DNA of 43,994 bases from Eggerthellaceae bacterium. Lineage in GTDB: Bacteria > Actinomycetota > Coriobacteriia > Coriobacteriales > Eggerthellaceae. The translations under genes and the position numbers were made by a program. Within the stretch, counting starts at the first letter, position 1. Every line of letters starts with the position of its first letter. A model generated the notes under the pieces. That model worked only from the letters and a program-made list of their open reading frames with translations, was not told the DNA's origin and made no database searches. This document shows positions 1 through 8,581 of this stretch, in pieces. The stretch is from NCBI GenBank assembly GCA_910575165.1, contig CAJTDS010000012.1, forward strand, positions 37,898 to 81,891, in the 5' to 3' direction.

Positions 1-111
1 ACCCCCCCCCCCGCCGCCGTCAATCAAGAGCGAGATGCAATATTTCCCTCGCAGCAAACGGAAGTCGCTATCCACAAGAGGAAGAGCCAACGCTGCACCA
101 GCAATCCGCAC

Positions 112-123
112 AAACGATTATTT
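112..123 (+). repeat. Inversion core, left edge of cassette A
   Basis: AAACGATTATTT, encoding NDYL in frame. The same 12 bases occur at 2226-2237 on this strand and, inverted, at 718-729 and 2844-2855. Each hsdS cassette therefore has one core at each end in opposite orientation. Shared bases outside the core are few at this copy, so this is the minimal common sequence. Confidence 0.6.
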
Positions 124-661
124 GCTTGAATTAGCGACCGCCCGATTTGAGCAAGAGCTGGTTCAAAACAGTAATACCTTAAGCTTCTCCGAGTTGGTTG
201 GGCTTGAGGATTCAAAAAGAGTGCCTCTAAACAGCCGCGATAGAGAATCCCGCAAAGGCCCGTATCCTTACTACGGCGCTACATCCATCATGGATTATGT
301 CGACGACTATCTGTTTGATGGCATACGAGTTCTTTTGGGCGAAGACGGTACTGTCATCCAAGAAGACGGCAAGCCTGTTCTCCAATATGTATGGGGAAAA
401 TACTGGGTCAACAACCACGCCCATATTCTGAAGTCAAAATCTGACTACTCGATTGAAGCAGTTTATATCGCTTTGTCTAGGACTGCCATTAACCACATTG
501 TAACCGGTGCAGTTCAAAAGAAAATCAGCCAAAAGAATCTTAACAGCCTTAAGCTTGAGATGCCCGAACCAGATAGCCTTCGGTATCTAGAGGACGTTTT
601 CACCCTGTACCGAAGCAATACCGAAGAATCAAGGGAGCTTGAAAGATTGCGGGATGCCCTT

Positions 662-729
662 CTCCCCAAGCTCATGTCAGGCGAAATCGACGTCTCCCAA
701 ATCGACCTTACGCAGCTAAATAATCGTTT
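662..729 (+). repeat. Conserved hsdS C-terminal segment with inverted core, cassette A end
   Basis: A 68-base stretch repeated directly at 2788-2855 with two mismatches. It encodes the shared HsdS C-terminal helix and ends in AAATAATCGTTT, the inverted form of the core at 112-123. The near identity at DNA level, including silent positions, indicates recent exchange between the cassettes. Confidence 0.75.
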
Positions 730-826
730 GACGCGACACCTTGATTGGCCGATTGCCGCCCTGGCAGGCCCTGCGCGTTCGTCAAGCTGGCAGAATGTCT
801 CCACTGCCCCAACGAAAGGACGCCCT

Positions 827-1792
827 ATGGAGACTGTTATCCACACCGTCATTGCGCAAATGCAACCCATTTTATCTTGCGATCAGCTAAAACAACTTAG
901 CGAAGTACTAAGCCACGCCCTTGCACCCGAAAGCGAAACCCGCAGCGAAGGCATGAACCTGCTATCCCTTTTCCTTACCGCCAAAGAAGTAGAGGGCTGC
1001 TCGCCGAAAACAATCGCCTACTACGAAAGCACCATACGCCATATGAATCGCGCCATCGGCAAGCCCTACACGACAATCGGAAGCGACGACCTAAGGCGAT
1101 ACCTTGCCGACTACGAAATCACCCGCAAGGCAAGCAAGGTCACTATCGACAATATTCGACGAATCCTGTCCAGCTTCTTTTCCTGGCTCGAGGACGAAGA
1201 CTACATCGTCAAAAGCCCTGTCAGGCGCATTCGCCGCGTTAAAACCGCCGTCATCGCCAAAGAGGTGCTGACCGACGAAGAGCTGGAAGCGCTCCGCGAT
1301 TTCTGCACCTCTCCCCGCGACCTCGCCCTTGTGGACATGCTCGCATCAACAGGCATGCGCGTAGGCGAACTGGTAAGACTGAACATCGAAGACGTTGACC
1401 TACAAGAGCGGGAATGCATCGTCACCGGAAAGGGAAACAAGCAGCGACCCGTCTACTTCGACGCCAGAACCAAACGTCACTTGCAGTTATATATCGAGAG
1501 CCGACAAGACACCAACCCGGCTCTTTTCGTCAGCCTTCGGGGAGAAACCCCCGAAAGAATCAGCATATGCGGCGTTGAGCACCGTGTTAGAACGCTAGGG
1601 AAAAGAGCCGGCATCCGACGAGTGCACCCCCACAAGTTCCGCCGTACGCTTGCCACACACGCCATCGACAAAGGGATGCCCATCGAACAGGTGCAAAGGC
1701 TGCTCGGTCATGCGAAAATAGACACCACCATGCACTACGCCATGGTGAACCAGAGCAACGTAAAGGCCTCGCACAGGAGGTATTTGGAGTGA
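827..1792 (+). CDS. Tyrosine site-specific recombinase, probable hsdS invertase
   Basis: A 321-residue XerC/D-like integrase. An N-terminal SAM-like core-binding domain (ends near FFSWLEDEDYIVKSPV) is followed by the catalytic domain with the first Arg in STGMRVGEL, Lys in the TGKGNKQR turn, HPHKFRRT as HxxR, LLGHAKI, and the nucleophile Tyr in TTMHYAM. The frame is open from 35 through the hsdS cassette, but an AAAGGA ribosome site seven bases before the ATG at 827 supports independent translation from here. Its stop overlaps the GTG start of the next hsdS (GTGA at 1789-1792), so the two are translationally coupled. Recombinases of this family invert hsdS cassettes in type I loci of other bacteria; its position between two cassettes bounded by inverted cores points to that job. 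The target sites are inferred. Confidence 0.88.
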   Translation: METVIHTVIAQMQPILSCDQLKQLSEVLSHALAPESETRSEGMNLLSLFLTAKEVEGCSPKTIAYYESTIRHMNRAIGKPYTTIGSDDLRRYLADYEITRKASKVTIDNIRRILSSFFSWLEDEDYIVKSPVRRIRRVKTAVIAKEVLTDEELEALRDFCTSPRDLALVDMLASTGMRVGELVRLNIEDVDLQERECIVTGKGNKQRPVYFDARTKRHLQLYIESRQDTNPALFVSLRGETPERISICGVEHRVRTLGKRAGIRRVHPHKFRRTLATHAIDKGMPIEQVQRLLGHAKIDTTMHYAMVNQSNVKASHRRYLE

Positions 1793-2868
1793 AGCATGTC
1801 AAATTATCGGACGTCTGCGTGATCAAATACGGAAAGGACCACAAAACGCTAGGTGACGGACCATATCCTGTTTATGGATCTGGCGGAATTATGCGACATA
1901 TCGACAGACCTCTTTACTCTGGCCCATCCGTCCTAATCCCGCGAAAAGGGACGCTTGGCAACCTATTCTATTCCGAATCTCCCTTCTGGACGGTTGACAC
2001 TCTCTTCTAGACCATAATAGACGATACGGTAATCAGGCCCAAGTTTCTCTACTATCAGCTCCTAACAAAGGACCTCGCTAGCCTAAACATAGGGACCGCC
2101 GTTCCGAGCCTCTCAACAGAAGTCCTAAACGAAATCGAACTTTGCATTCCGCCTTTGCCTACTCAGGAGAGAATCGAGTCCCTTCTTGGCTCTTTTGACT
2201 CTAAAATCGAACTCAACAATCGGATAAACGATTATTTAGCTGCGGTATGCGACAGTGTCGCAGAGTCTTTGGGTGTCGATGGCTCATCGGTATTATCGGA
2301 TATGTGTTCGCTGACAAGCGTAAAAATCGCGTGCAGTGCAGCGTCGCCTGAGAGCTACGTCTCTACCGAGTCTTTGCTACCCAACAAAGGCGGCCGGCAG
2401 CTCGCCTCGTCTCTTCCGACAACAGGGAAAGTTACATCCTACCAGGCTGGAGACACGCTAGTTTCCAACATCCGCCCGTATTTCAAGAAGATTTGGTATG
2501 CGGACCGAGAAGGAACTTGCTCTGGTGATGTCATTGTCTTTCGGGCCAACGAGCCTGATTTTGCGCCATACTTGTATTCAATTCTTCGCAGCGATAGCTT
2601 TTTCGAGCACGTTATGGCTGGATCAAAAGGGACAAAGATGCCTCGTGGCGACAAAGGCCAGATGATGCGGTATCCAGTTTCATGCAACTGCGGTGAAGAG
2701 ATTCTCAAAACGCTAGCATCGATGCTTGATCAAATTAGCCTAAACAATAGAGAGAGCGCCCGAATGACAGCACTGAGGGACTCGTTGCTCCCCAAGCTCA
2801 TGTCAGGCGAAATCGATGTCTCGCAAATCGACCTTACGCAGCTAAATAATCGTTTATCCGATTGTTGA
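1789..2868 (+). pseudogene. hsdS: Full-size hsdS interrupted by an amber stop
   Basis: A two-domain specificity subunit of about 359 codons. It starts at GTG 1789 (VKHVKLSDVCVIKYG) and carries the first recognition domain, the central conserved PTQERIESLLGSFDSKIELNN helix, the second recognition domain (cassette B, 2226-2855) and the C-terminal LPKLMSGEIDVSQIDLTQLN helix. Codon 74 (2008-2010) is TAG; the same frame continues without further stops to 2868, so one substitution broke it, possibly at a Tyr codon. The recombinase stop overlaps the start. As written only 73 residues would be made, so it likely serves as a second reservoir of recognition domains. Suppression or a sequencing error at 2010 are alternatives. 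Confidence 0.8.
2209..2244 (+). repeat. Left arm of 36-bp perfect inverted repeat bounding cassette B
   Basis: These 36 bases, encoding ELNNRINDYLA at the centre of HsdS, are the exact reverse complement of 2837-2872. The arms enclose cassette B. Recombination between them would invert the cassette and join it in frame to the minus-strand hsdS. Confidence 0.85.
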
Positions 2869-3352
2869 GTTCAATCTTCTCATCAAACGCACGAAGAATG
2901 CGACCTATCGCTTCCTGGTTTTTCAAACTAGGCAAATCAATCTGAATACCCAAAAAGGACGAAGCGTCGATTCTCTGATGGCTTCCTGATGTTCCGGTAC
3001 GCATTCCCTCGATCAAAGATGTCAAAGCCGGAGAAATGAGGTAGTAGTAGATGTACCAGTAGTCCGCGCCCTCAACCTTTAACGGCATGAACTCGGTTGA
3101 TGCTATTGACCTATCATTGCATTCAAGAACCGGCCACACTCTCTTAAATCTAACGTTCAACTTGTTCATCAATATAGTATTCGGAAAAACGACGAGCTTA
3201 CTGCTTCGAATAGTATCGCCATCTACTTCTTCGGGGCGCATCCCATTATCAAAGGCAGGCAGACTGTAGTGTCGATAAACAATGCCGGGTTCTGGCTTTA
3301 CGCCCCGCTTTACAACCTTAACGACATCTCCGAGGCGCACTCTACATTCCAT
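2834..3352 (-). CDS. hsdS: Half-length type I specificity subunit (expression site)
   Basis: A 172-residue HsdS holding only the first recognition domain (starting MECRVRLGDVVKVVKRGVKP) and the central helix LKNQEAIGRILRAFDEKIEL. It ends at DYLAA just past the inverted-repeat arm. The start ATG at 3352 overlaps the end of hsdM by 11 bases, which is why it is preferred over a longer open frame to 3421. Usual HsdS proteins have about 350-450 residues with two recognition domains, so this is half a subunit. Half-HsdS proteins of other type I enzymes can dimerise and read a symmetric site (known for truncated EcoR124/EcoDXXI-type subunits); whether this one does is unknown. Inverting 2226-2855 would restore a complete HsdS in frame. 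Confidence 0.85.
   Translation of the reverse strand: MECRVRLGDVVKVVKRGVKPEPGIVYRHYSLPAFDNGMRPEEVDGDTIRSSKLVVFPNTILMNKLNVRFKRVWPVLECNDRSIASTEFMPLKVEGADYWYIYYYLISPALTSLIEGMRTGTSGSHQRIDASSFLGIQIDLPSLKNQEAIGRILRAFDEKIELNNRINDYLAA
2837..2872 (-). repeat. Right arm of 36-bp perfect inverted repeat, at the hsdS junction
   Basis: Exact reverse complement of 2209-2244. It lies at the 3' end of the minus-strand hsdS, whose frame stops just beyond the arm, and at the 3' end of the plus-strand hsdS. It is therefore the expression-site junction of the presumed switch. Confidence 0.85.
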
Positions 3353-4856
3353 ACCCGATCGCCTCCAGGTTCTTCTTGATTTGCTCTTGTAGTCGATTGG
3401 ACTCTTCGAAGCATTTCGCAAGTTCGCCGGTCAAGCGAGCCATCTTCTCCTCGAAGGGCTCCCCATCTTCCTCGACTTCGGCGATGCCGACATACCTGCC
3501 CGGCGTGAGGATATAGTCCTGCTTGGCGATCTCTTCGGTAGGCACGGCCGCGCAGAAACCCTTTTCGTCTTCCAGCGTCCCATCCCGAAACGCATTGAAC
3601 GCTTCTGCCACCTTGGCAATATCCCCCTCGGTGAACTCGCGAAGCTTGCGCGTCACCATGGTGCCCATCTCTCGCGCGTCGATGAAGAGCGTTTTGCCTG
3701 GCTGCTTCTTCGCCTTGTCTAAAATCCACAGCGACACGGGGATGCCGGTACTGTAAAACAGCTGGGCCGGCATGGCGATGATGCCCTCCACCAGGTCGGC
3801 GTCAACGATAGCCCGGCGGATGTTGCCCTCCCCGCTCTGCTGGGACGATAGAGACCCGTTTGCCAGCACCATGCCGATGCGCCCGTGATCGTCGTACAGG
3901 TGATGAATCATGTGCTGCAGCCATGCGAAGTTAGCATTCCCCTCGGGAGGGATGCCGTACTTCCAACGAGGGTCGTCTTTCAGCTGGTCTCCGCCCCAAT
4001 CGCTCAGATTGAACGGCGGGTTTGCCAGAACAAAGTCGAACCGCTTGTCCTTATGGAGGTCCTTGAAGAATGTATCTGCCTGGAATTCGCCCAGATCGGC
4101 ATCGATGCCCCGGATGGCAAGGTTCATCGTGGCCATCTTCCACGTGGTGGGATTGCTCTCCTGCCCGTAGATAGACAAGTCGTCAATCTTGCCGGCATGG
4201 TGCTTCACGAAATCCGTCGACTGCACGAACATGCCGCCCGATCCGCAGCAAGGGTCGTACACTCGCCCATGGAACGGCTGAATCACCTCGACGAGCGTCC
4301 GCACAATACAGGTTGGCGTATAGAACTCGCCAGCGTTCTTCCCCTCTTTCTCGGCGAACTTTGAAAGGCAATACTCGTAGGTTCGCCCAAGGATGTCGCG
4401 CGTGTCGCCCTTTTCGGCCATCTGCACGTTCGTGAAAAGATCAACCACGTCCCCCAGCCGGCGCTTGTCCAGCTCCTGCCGAGCAAAATTCTTGGGAAGC
4501 ACCCCTTTAAGCTTCGTGTTCTCGTCCTCGATCGCCCGCATGGCATCGTCGATCATCTTGCCGATTTCCGGCGTATGAGCCGCCGATGCTATAACGGACC
4601 AGCGGGCCTTCTGCGGCACGAAGAACACGCCTTCGCACGTGTATTCGTCGCGGTCCTCTTCGAACCCCTCGCCTTCGTCGACCAGCTCTTGGTAGCGTTC
4701 CTCGAACTTGTCGGAAATGTACTTCAGGAAGATGAGTCCCAGCACAACGCTTTTGTACTCGGAGGCATCCAGGTTGCCGCGCAGCTTATCGGCGGCCTGC
4801 CAGATCTGCTCCTCGAAGCCGATCTCCTGGGTGTTGTCCTTCTTCGTTCTCGCCAT
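3342..4856 (-). CDS. hsdM: Type I restriction enzyme methyltransferase subunit
   Basis: A 504-residue HsdM that transfers a methyl group from S-adenosylmethionine to adenine N6 at the site chosen by HsdS. The N-terminal HsdM helical domain (GFEEQIWQAADKLRG) covers about residues 12-150. The N6-methylase domain carries the SAM-binding motif DPCCGSGG at 201-208 and the catalytic NPPF at 279-282, with GEFYTP just before the SAM motif. The ATG at 4856 follows an AGGAACG-like ribosome site. It lies nine bases after hsdR and overlaps hsdS, so R, M and S form one operon. Length and motifs look intact. Confidence 0.97.
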   Translation of the reverse strand: MARTKKDNTQEIGFEEQIWQAADKLRGNLDASEYKSVVLGLIFLKYISDKFEERYQELVDEGEGFEEDRDEYTCEGVFFVPQKARWSVIASAAHTPEIGKMIDDAMRAIEDENTKLKGVLPKNFARQELDKRRLGDVVDLFTNVQMAEKGDTRDILGRTYEYCLSKFAEKEGKNAGEFYTPTCIVRTLVEVIQPFHGRVYDPCCGSGGMFVQSTDFVKHHAGKIDDLSIYGQESNPTTWKMATMNLAIRGIDADLGEFQADTFFKDLHKDKRFDFVLANPPFNLSDWGGDQLKDDPRWKYGIPPEGNANFAWLQHMIHHLYDDHGRIGMVLANGSLSSQQSGEGNIRRAIVDADLVEGIIAMPAQLFYSTGIPVSLWILDKAKKQPGKTLFIDAREMGTMVTRKLREFTEGDIAKVAEAFNAFRDGTLEDEKGFCAAVPTEEIAKQDYILTPGRYVGIAEVEEDGEPFEEKMARLTGELAKCFEESNRLQEQIKKNLEAIGYGM

Positions 4857-4865
4857 AGCTCGTTC

Positions 4866-7800
4866 CTATTCGTAGATCTTCGTGTCGGCCCACAGCTCGC
4901 ACTGCTTCATGACGGTATCCATAGCGTCGTCAACGCCTTCCGGCGGATACTTGTACCGCTTAAGCAAGCGTTTGATAGTCCTTCTCATCCCAGCTCGCGC
5001 ACTCTCCTTGCGCTGCCAGTCGATAGTAGCACTTTTGCGCATAGCCTCGGTAAGCTCTCGGGTAATAGCCACCAGCTGATCGTTGCTGTAGAAGTCTTTG
5101 ACCGCCCGCGGTTTGGTTATGGCATCGTAGAACGCCAGCTCCTCGTCAGTGAACCCCAGTGCAGCAGCCTCATCTCTGTTCGCCATCATCTCGTGGGCCA
5201 TCTTGACCATCTCTTGGATGACCTGTGCGTTGGTGAGCATGCCGTTCAGATAGGCGTTGAGGGTCTTCTGCAGCAGATCGCTAAAGCGCTCCGCCTGCAC
5301 CACGCTGGTTTTCTGATACGCCCGTATCTGCTCCTTTATCAGGCGCTTCAAGCTTTCGAGGGCTATGTTCTTCTGCGGCATGTTGGCAAGTTCCTGCAAG
5401 AACGCCTCGTCGAACAGAGAGATTTCCACGCTGTCCTTCTCGAACAGGTCGATGACGCCTTCCGCATGCACAGCCTGCTCCAAAATGGCACTTACCCGCT
5501 GGTTGAACTCCTTGTAGGTCATTCCCTTGCCGCCAGACGAGCTTCGGCCGGTCAGACGAAGAACCTGCACCCGAAGCACGCTGAAGAAGGCCGCTTCATG
5601 CTGGTCCTCTGGGGAGACCAGGCTCCGGCACAGCGATTCGGCCTGGTTCATGAGCTGACACTGCTTCAGGAAATCCTCCATGTCTTCGGCATGTTGCGGA
5701 TCAAGCAGCCAATCGGTTCCCCCGGCAATCGCCAAAGCAAGCTGGGTCTTGCTCTTCGAGAAGATGGCTTCTTTGTAGTCGAAGCCGTACAGCAGATCGC
5801 GGCACACCGACAGCTTCTCCAGGAACCGCGGATAGGCCGTGGCGGCAATGTCCATGTTCCCGTAGTTGCTCTGGTCGCGGTTCGTGTAGTCTTTCATGGC
5901 TTGCTTGAGCGCCCGTGCGATGCCGATGTAATCAACGACCAAGCCGCCCTCTTTGCCCCGGCATACGCGATTGACGCGAGCGATAGCCTGCATAAGGTTG
6001 TGGCCCTTCATCGGCTTAAACACGTACATGGTTGCCAAACTGGGGACGTCGAAGCCCGTAAGCCACATGTCCACGACGATGGCGATCTTAAGCGGGTCGC
6101 CGTCGTCCTTGAACTTGCGCTCCATCTCCTTCTTATGGGCGGTTCCCCCGCAAACCTTGAACCACTCTTCGGGGTCCTGGTTTCCCATGGTCATAACCAC
6201 GCCCAGCTTTTCCTGCCACTGGGGACGCAGCTCAAGCATGCGTTCGTAAATCTTCATAGCCACGGGTCGGCTATAGGCAACAATGAGCGCCTTTCCCGCC
6301 AGAATATCAGCCCTGTTGTTTTCGTAATGGCTGATTATGTCTTGGCATAACGCATCGATAGTCTCCGGAGCGCCGAAAAGCGCATCAAGTCCTCCCAAGT
6401 CGCGCTTGCTTTTCGACAGTGTTGCCTCGTCGGCTTCTTCCGAGAATTCCGCATAGGCCTCGTCCAGAGCACCCAGCGTTTCGGGATCCAGCTTCAACGC
6501 TACGACTCGGCTTTCGTAATAGACCGGTTTGGTGGACTCGTCCTCCACCGATTGAGTCATGTCGTATACGTCGATGTAGTCGCCGAATATCTCGCGCGTG
6601 TTCTTATCATCAGTCGAGATGGGCGTGCCAGTAAACCCGATGTAGGATGCGTTAGGCAGCGCCTTGCGCACTATGCGAGCCGCGCCGATGGTGATGTTTC
6701 CTTCGGCGTCCATCTTCTCCGTTAGCCCGTACTGCCCTCGATGGGCCTCGTCCACCATCACCACCACATTGCTTCGGTCGCATAGAGGCTCGTCTCCATC
6801 CATGAACTTCTGCATTGTCGTGAAAATAATCCCGTTCGCCTGGCGTCCCACCAGAAGCTCTTTAAGATTCTTGCGGCTATCGGCCTGCACAGGTTCCTGA
6901 CGCAGAAAACTAGAGCAACGGCCGAACTGGCCATACAGCTGGTCGTCTAAGTCGTTTCGGTCGGTGATGACAACAATGGTTGGACTATCGATTTTCTCCT
7001 GCAGCAAATGAGCGAAGAACACCATGGAAAGCGATTTGCCCGAACCCTGCGTGTGCCAAAAGACGCCGATCTTCCCATCCCCGGCTATAGCCTCCTCCGC
7101 ACGAGCAACGGCTTTCCTCACGGCGAAGTACTGGTGGTAGCCGGCCAAGATCTTGATTGTCTTTTCGGAAGTGTTGTTGAAGCAAATGAAATTCCGAACG
7201 ATGTCCAACAGGCGGTCTTTCCGCATCATGCCGTCAAGCATGGTCATCCAGTTGGCGATGCTGGTCTGCGAGTAGTCTCCATCCGACGATTTCCACGCAA
7301 TGAAACGATCCTCATCGGCCGTAATGGTGCCGACCTTCGTCTCGCTCATATCGCTCATGACGCAAAACGCGTTCGGCACGAAGAGCGAGGGTATCTGCTG
7401 CATGTAATTCCGCAGCTGCAAGTAAGCATCCGACGCGTCGGTTTCTTCGCGGGAAGGACTCTTCAGCTCGAAAAGCACCAAAGGCATCCCGTTGACGAAC
7501 GCAATGACGTCAGGACGCTTTTCCGAGTACTCGACGAAGGTCCACTGGTTGACCACATGGAAGTCGTTATTGGCAGGATTGTCGAAATCCAGTAGGTAAA
7601 CAATGTCGTCTCGCTCTTCCTTGCCGTCGAAAAAGTGCACTTCAACGCCGTTTTGCAAGTAATCGCTAAAGAGCTCGTTCCGCTTGGCGAGGTCGCCCGC
7701 CTCGTTGCTGCTTATCTTCGCCACAGCCTCGCGAATTGCCTGCTGCGGCAAAGAGGGATTGATGCGACGAAGCGCCGACGGCAGCACTTCGGGGAGAAAC

Positions 7801-7943
7801 ACATCGCGATACGAGTCATTGGTTCGGTCAACATCGGGGCCGTAAAGATGAGTCCAGCCGAGCTCGTTAACCATATGCTCGACAAGAACTTCTTCGTAGA
7901 ACTCCTCATTGATTTTTGCGTATCCGTAGTTGAAGCTCCCCAC
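4866..7943 (-). CDS. hsdR: Type I restriction enzyme translocase/endonuclease subunit
   Basis: A 1025-residue HsdR, first gene of the operon. The N-terminal nuclease domain shows the PD-(D/E)xK pattern (RPDV with Asp145, then FELK with Glu159 and Lys161). The SF2 translocase motor has Walker A HTQGSGKS at 297-304, ITDRNDLD in motif Ia, DEAH at 398-401 and GFTGTPI in motif III. A helicase-C half (AIARVNRVCRGKEGG) and a helical C-terminus for binding the methylase core follow. It starts at GTG 7943 behind an AGGAGAG site. It cuts unmodified DNA after ATP-driven translocation. It appears intact, so the cell keeps restriction potential whatever the hsdS state. Confidence 0.96.
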   Translation of the reverse strand: MGSFNYGYAKINEEFYEEVLVEHMVNELGWTHLYGPDVDRTNDSYRDVFLPEVLPSALRRINPSLPQQAIREAVAKISSNEAGDLAKRNELFSDYLQNGVEVHFFDGKEERDDIVYLLDFDNPANNDFHVVNQWTFVEYSEKRPDVIAFVNGMPLVLFELKSPSREETDASDAYLQLRNYMQQIPSLFVPNAFCVMSDMSETKVGTITADEDRFIAWKSSDGDYSQTSIANWMTMLDGMMRKDRLLDIVRNFICFNNTSEKTIKILAGYHQYFAVRKAVARAEEAIAGDGKIGVFWHTQGSGKSLSMVFFAHLLQEKIDSPTIVVITDRNDLDDQLYGQFGRCSSFLRQEPVQADSRKNLKELLVGRQANGIIFTTMQKFMDGDEPLCDRSNVVVMVDEAHRGQYGLTEKMDAEGNITIGAARIVRKALPNASYIGFTGTPISTDDKNTREIFGDYIDVYDMTQSVEDESTKPVYYESRVVALKLDPETLGALDEAYAEFSEEADEATLSKSKRDLGGLDALFGAPETIDALCQDIISHYENNRADILAGKALIVAYSRPVAMKIYERMLELRPQWQEKLGVVMTMGNQDPEEWFKVCGGTAHKKEMERKFKDDGDPLKIAIVVDMWLTGFDVPSLATMYVFKPMKGHNLMQAIARVNRVCRGKEGGLVVDYIGIARALKQAMKDYTNRDQSNYGNMDIAATAYPRFLEKLSVCRDLLYGFDYKEAIFSKSKTQLALAIAGGTDWLLDPQHAEDMEDFLKQCQLMNQAESLCRSLVSPEDQHEAAFFSVLRVQVLRLTGRSSSGGKGMTYKEFNQRVSAILEQAVHAEGVIDLFEKDSVEISLFDEAFLQELANMPQKNIALESLKRLIKEQIRAYQKTSVVQAERFSDLLQKTLNAYLNGMLTNAQVIQEMVKMAHEMMANRDEAAALGFTDEELAFYDAITKPRAVKDFYSNDQLVAITRELTEAMRKSATIDWQRKESARAGMRRTIKRLLKRYKYPPEGVDDAMDTVMKQCELWADTKIYE

Positions 7944-8034
7944 AGCGCTCTCCTCGGCTTGTCGCGTGTTTGGCCCATTCTATCGCACAGCAAACGGGCA
8001 AGCACCGAGCTACACCCGCCGCCCTCGATTTCTA

Positions 8035-8120
8035 CTCTCGATATGCTCTCTATATGCTCTCGATATTACTCTCGATATAGAGAGCAACTTCGAGAGCATA
8101 TAGAGAGCGACATAGAGAGC
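8035..8120. promoter_or_regulatory. Palindromic CTCTCGATAT repeat cluster upstream of hsdR
   Basis: Four near-direct copies of CTCTCGATAT/CTCTCTATAT are followed by inverted copies. Bases 8045-8063 are the exact reverse complement of 8090-8108 (19 bp, 26-base loop). It lies about 95-180 bases upstream of the hsdR start and is AT-rich against its surroundings. It could be an operator array for the restriction operon, or a cruciform. There is no T tract, so a terminator is unlikely. Confidence 0.6.
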
Positions 8121-8142
8121 GGGGTAATGCGCGCAGCATCGT

Positions 8143-8279
8143 TTTCTGGCAGAGATTCGAGGACTTTCTTGAAGGGGACCTATTGAAAACTGGATTATTT
8201 GGCTAAGCTTCTGGCCTGGTGTGATAGAGAAAAGGCCAGTTCATATAGGGTGAAATTTCGAATCCTCCCTGGCCAGAAA
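8143..8279. repeat. Intergenic element with inverted TTTCTGGC...GATTCG ends
   Basis: TTTCTGGCAGAGATTCG at 8143-8159 is mirrored by an inverted, diverged copy at 8259-8279. Another inverted copy sits at 8447-8462. A related pair lies at 12381-12397 and 12545-12561, and both right ends also share GGGTGAA...AATTT just inside. Inside this copy, CCTATTGAAAA (8179) is inverted at 8286-8296. Together these suggest copies of a small non-coding element (MITE-like or regulatory). No coding potential is apparent. Confidence 0.45.
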
Positions 8280-8295
8280 GTCCGATTTTCAATAG

Positions 8296-8405
8296 GTTGC
8301 CGATCGGTTGCGCGTGCAGGCAGGCTGCCGGCCGGCGGCGGTTGCCGATCGGCTGCGCGTGCAGGCAGGCTGCCGGCCAGTGGCAGTTGCCGATCGGTTG
8401 CGCGC
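8296..8405. repeat. 45-bp tandem repeat, about 2.4 units
   Basis: Units begin at 8296, 8341 and 8386, each opening GTTGCCGATCGG. The first two are nearly identical over 45 bases and the third is partial. The spacer between hsdR and the reductase gene holds no convincing gene. Confidence 0.75.
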
Positions 8406-8475
8406 AGGAGCACGCAGCACCGACGCTACCCCCCACCCACCCGCGAGAATCTGCGCCAGAAAGCCAGCACCTGCA

Positions 8476-8511
8476 GAAAGAAGGCCGGCAGCACCTTTGC
8501 ACTACCGGCCT
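8476..8511 (-). terminator. Possible terminator after the FAD reductase
   Basis: Read on the minus strand, AGGCCGG (8511-8505) pairs with CCGGCCT (8488-8482) and is followed by a T-rich TCTTTCT. The loop is 16 bases and the T tract imperfect, so this is a moderate call. Confidence 0.4.
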
Positions 8512-8581
8512 AAATCCGCTCGCTGGCCCAGGGCGCCCCGGTCGCTTGCGGCACTCCGCCGCAACTTCGGCGCCGATGGGC

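Larger units (their letters stand above)
35..826 (+). pseudogene. Silent hsdS specificity cassette A
   Basis: This open stretch encodes the second half of a type I restriction specificity subunit. After about 25 residues that do not look like HsdS, the frame enters NDYLLELA at the cassette edge (112-123). It runs through a target-recognition-like domain (motif PYPYYGATSIMDYV) and ends in the conserved C-terminal helix LPKLMSGEIDVSQIDLTQLN near 729. It has no first recognition domain and no start that would give a whole HsdS, so as it stands it is a silent donor. Both edges carry the same 12-base core in opposite orientation, as in cassette B at 2226-2855. The frame does not stop after the cassette but runs on into the recombinase gene. 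I infer a donor role; expression of the fragment is not excluded. Confidence 0.7.

Noticed and set aside
1-34. Run of C and CCG at the window start as a phase-variable homopolymer
   Set aside because: It sits at the very edge and outside a supported reading frame; it may be an assembly end.
4575-6350. 591-codon plus-strand frame
   Set aside because: Antisense of hsdR and hsdM.
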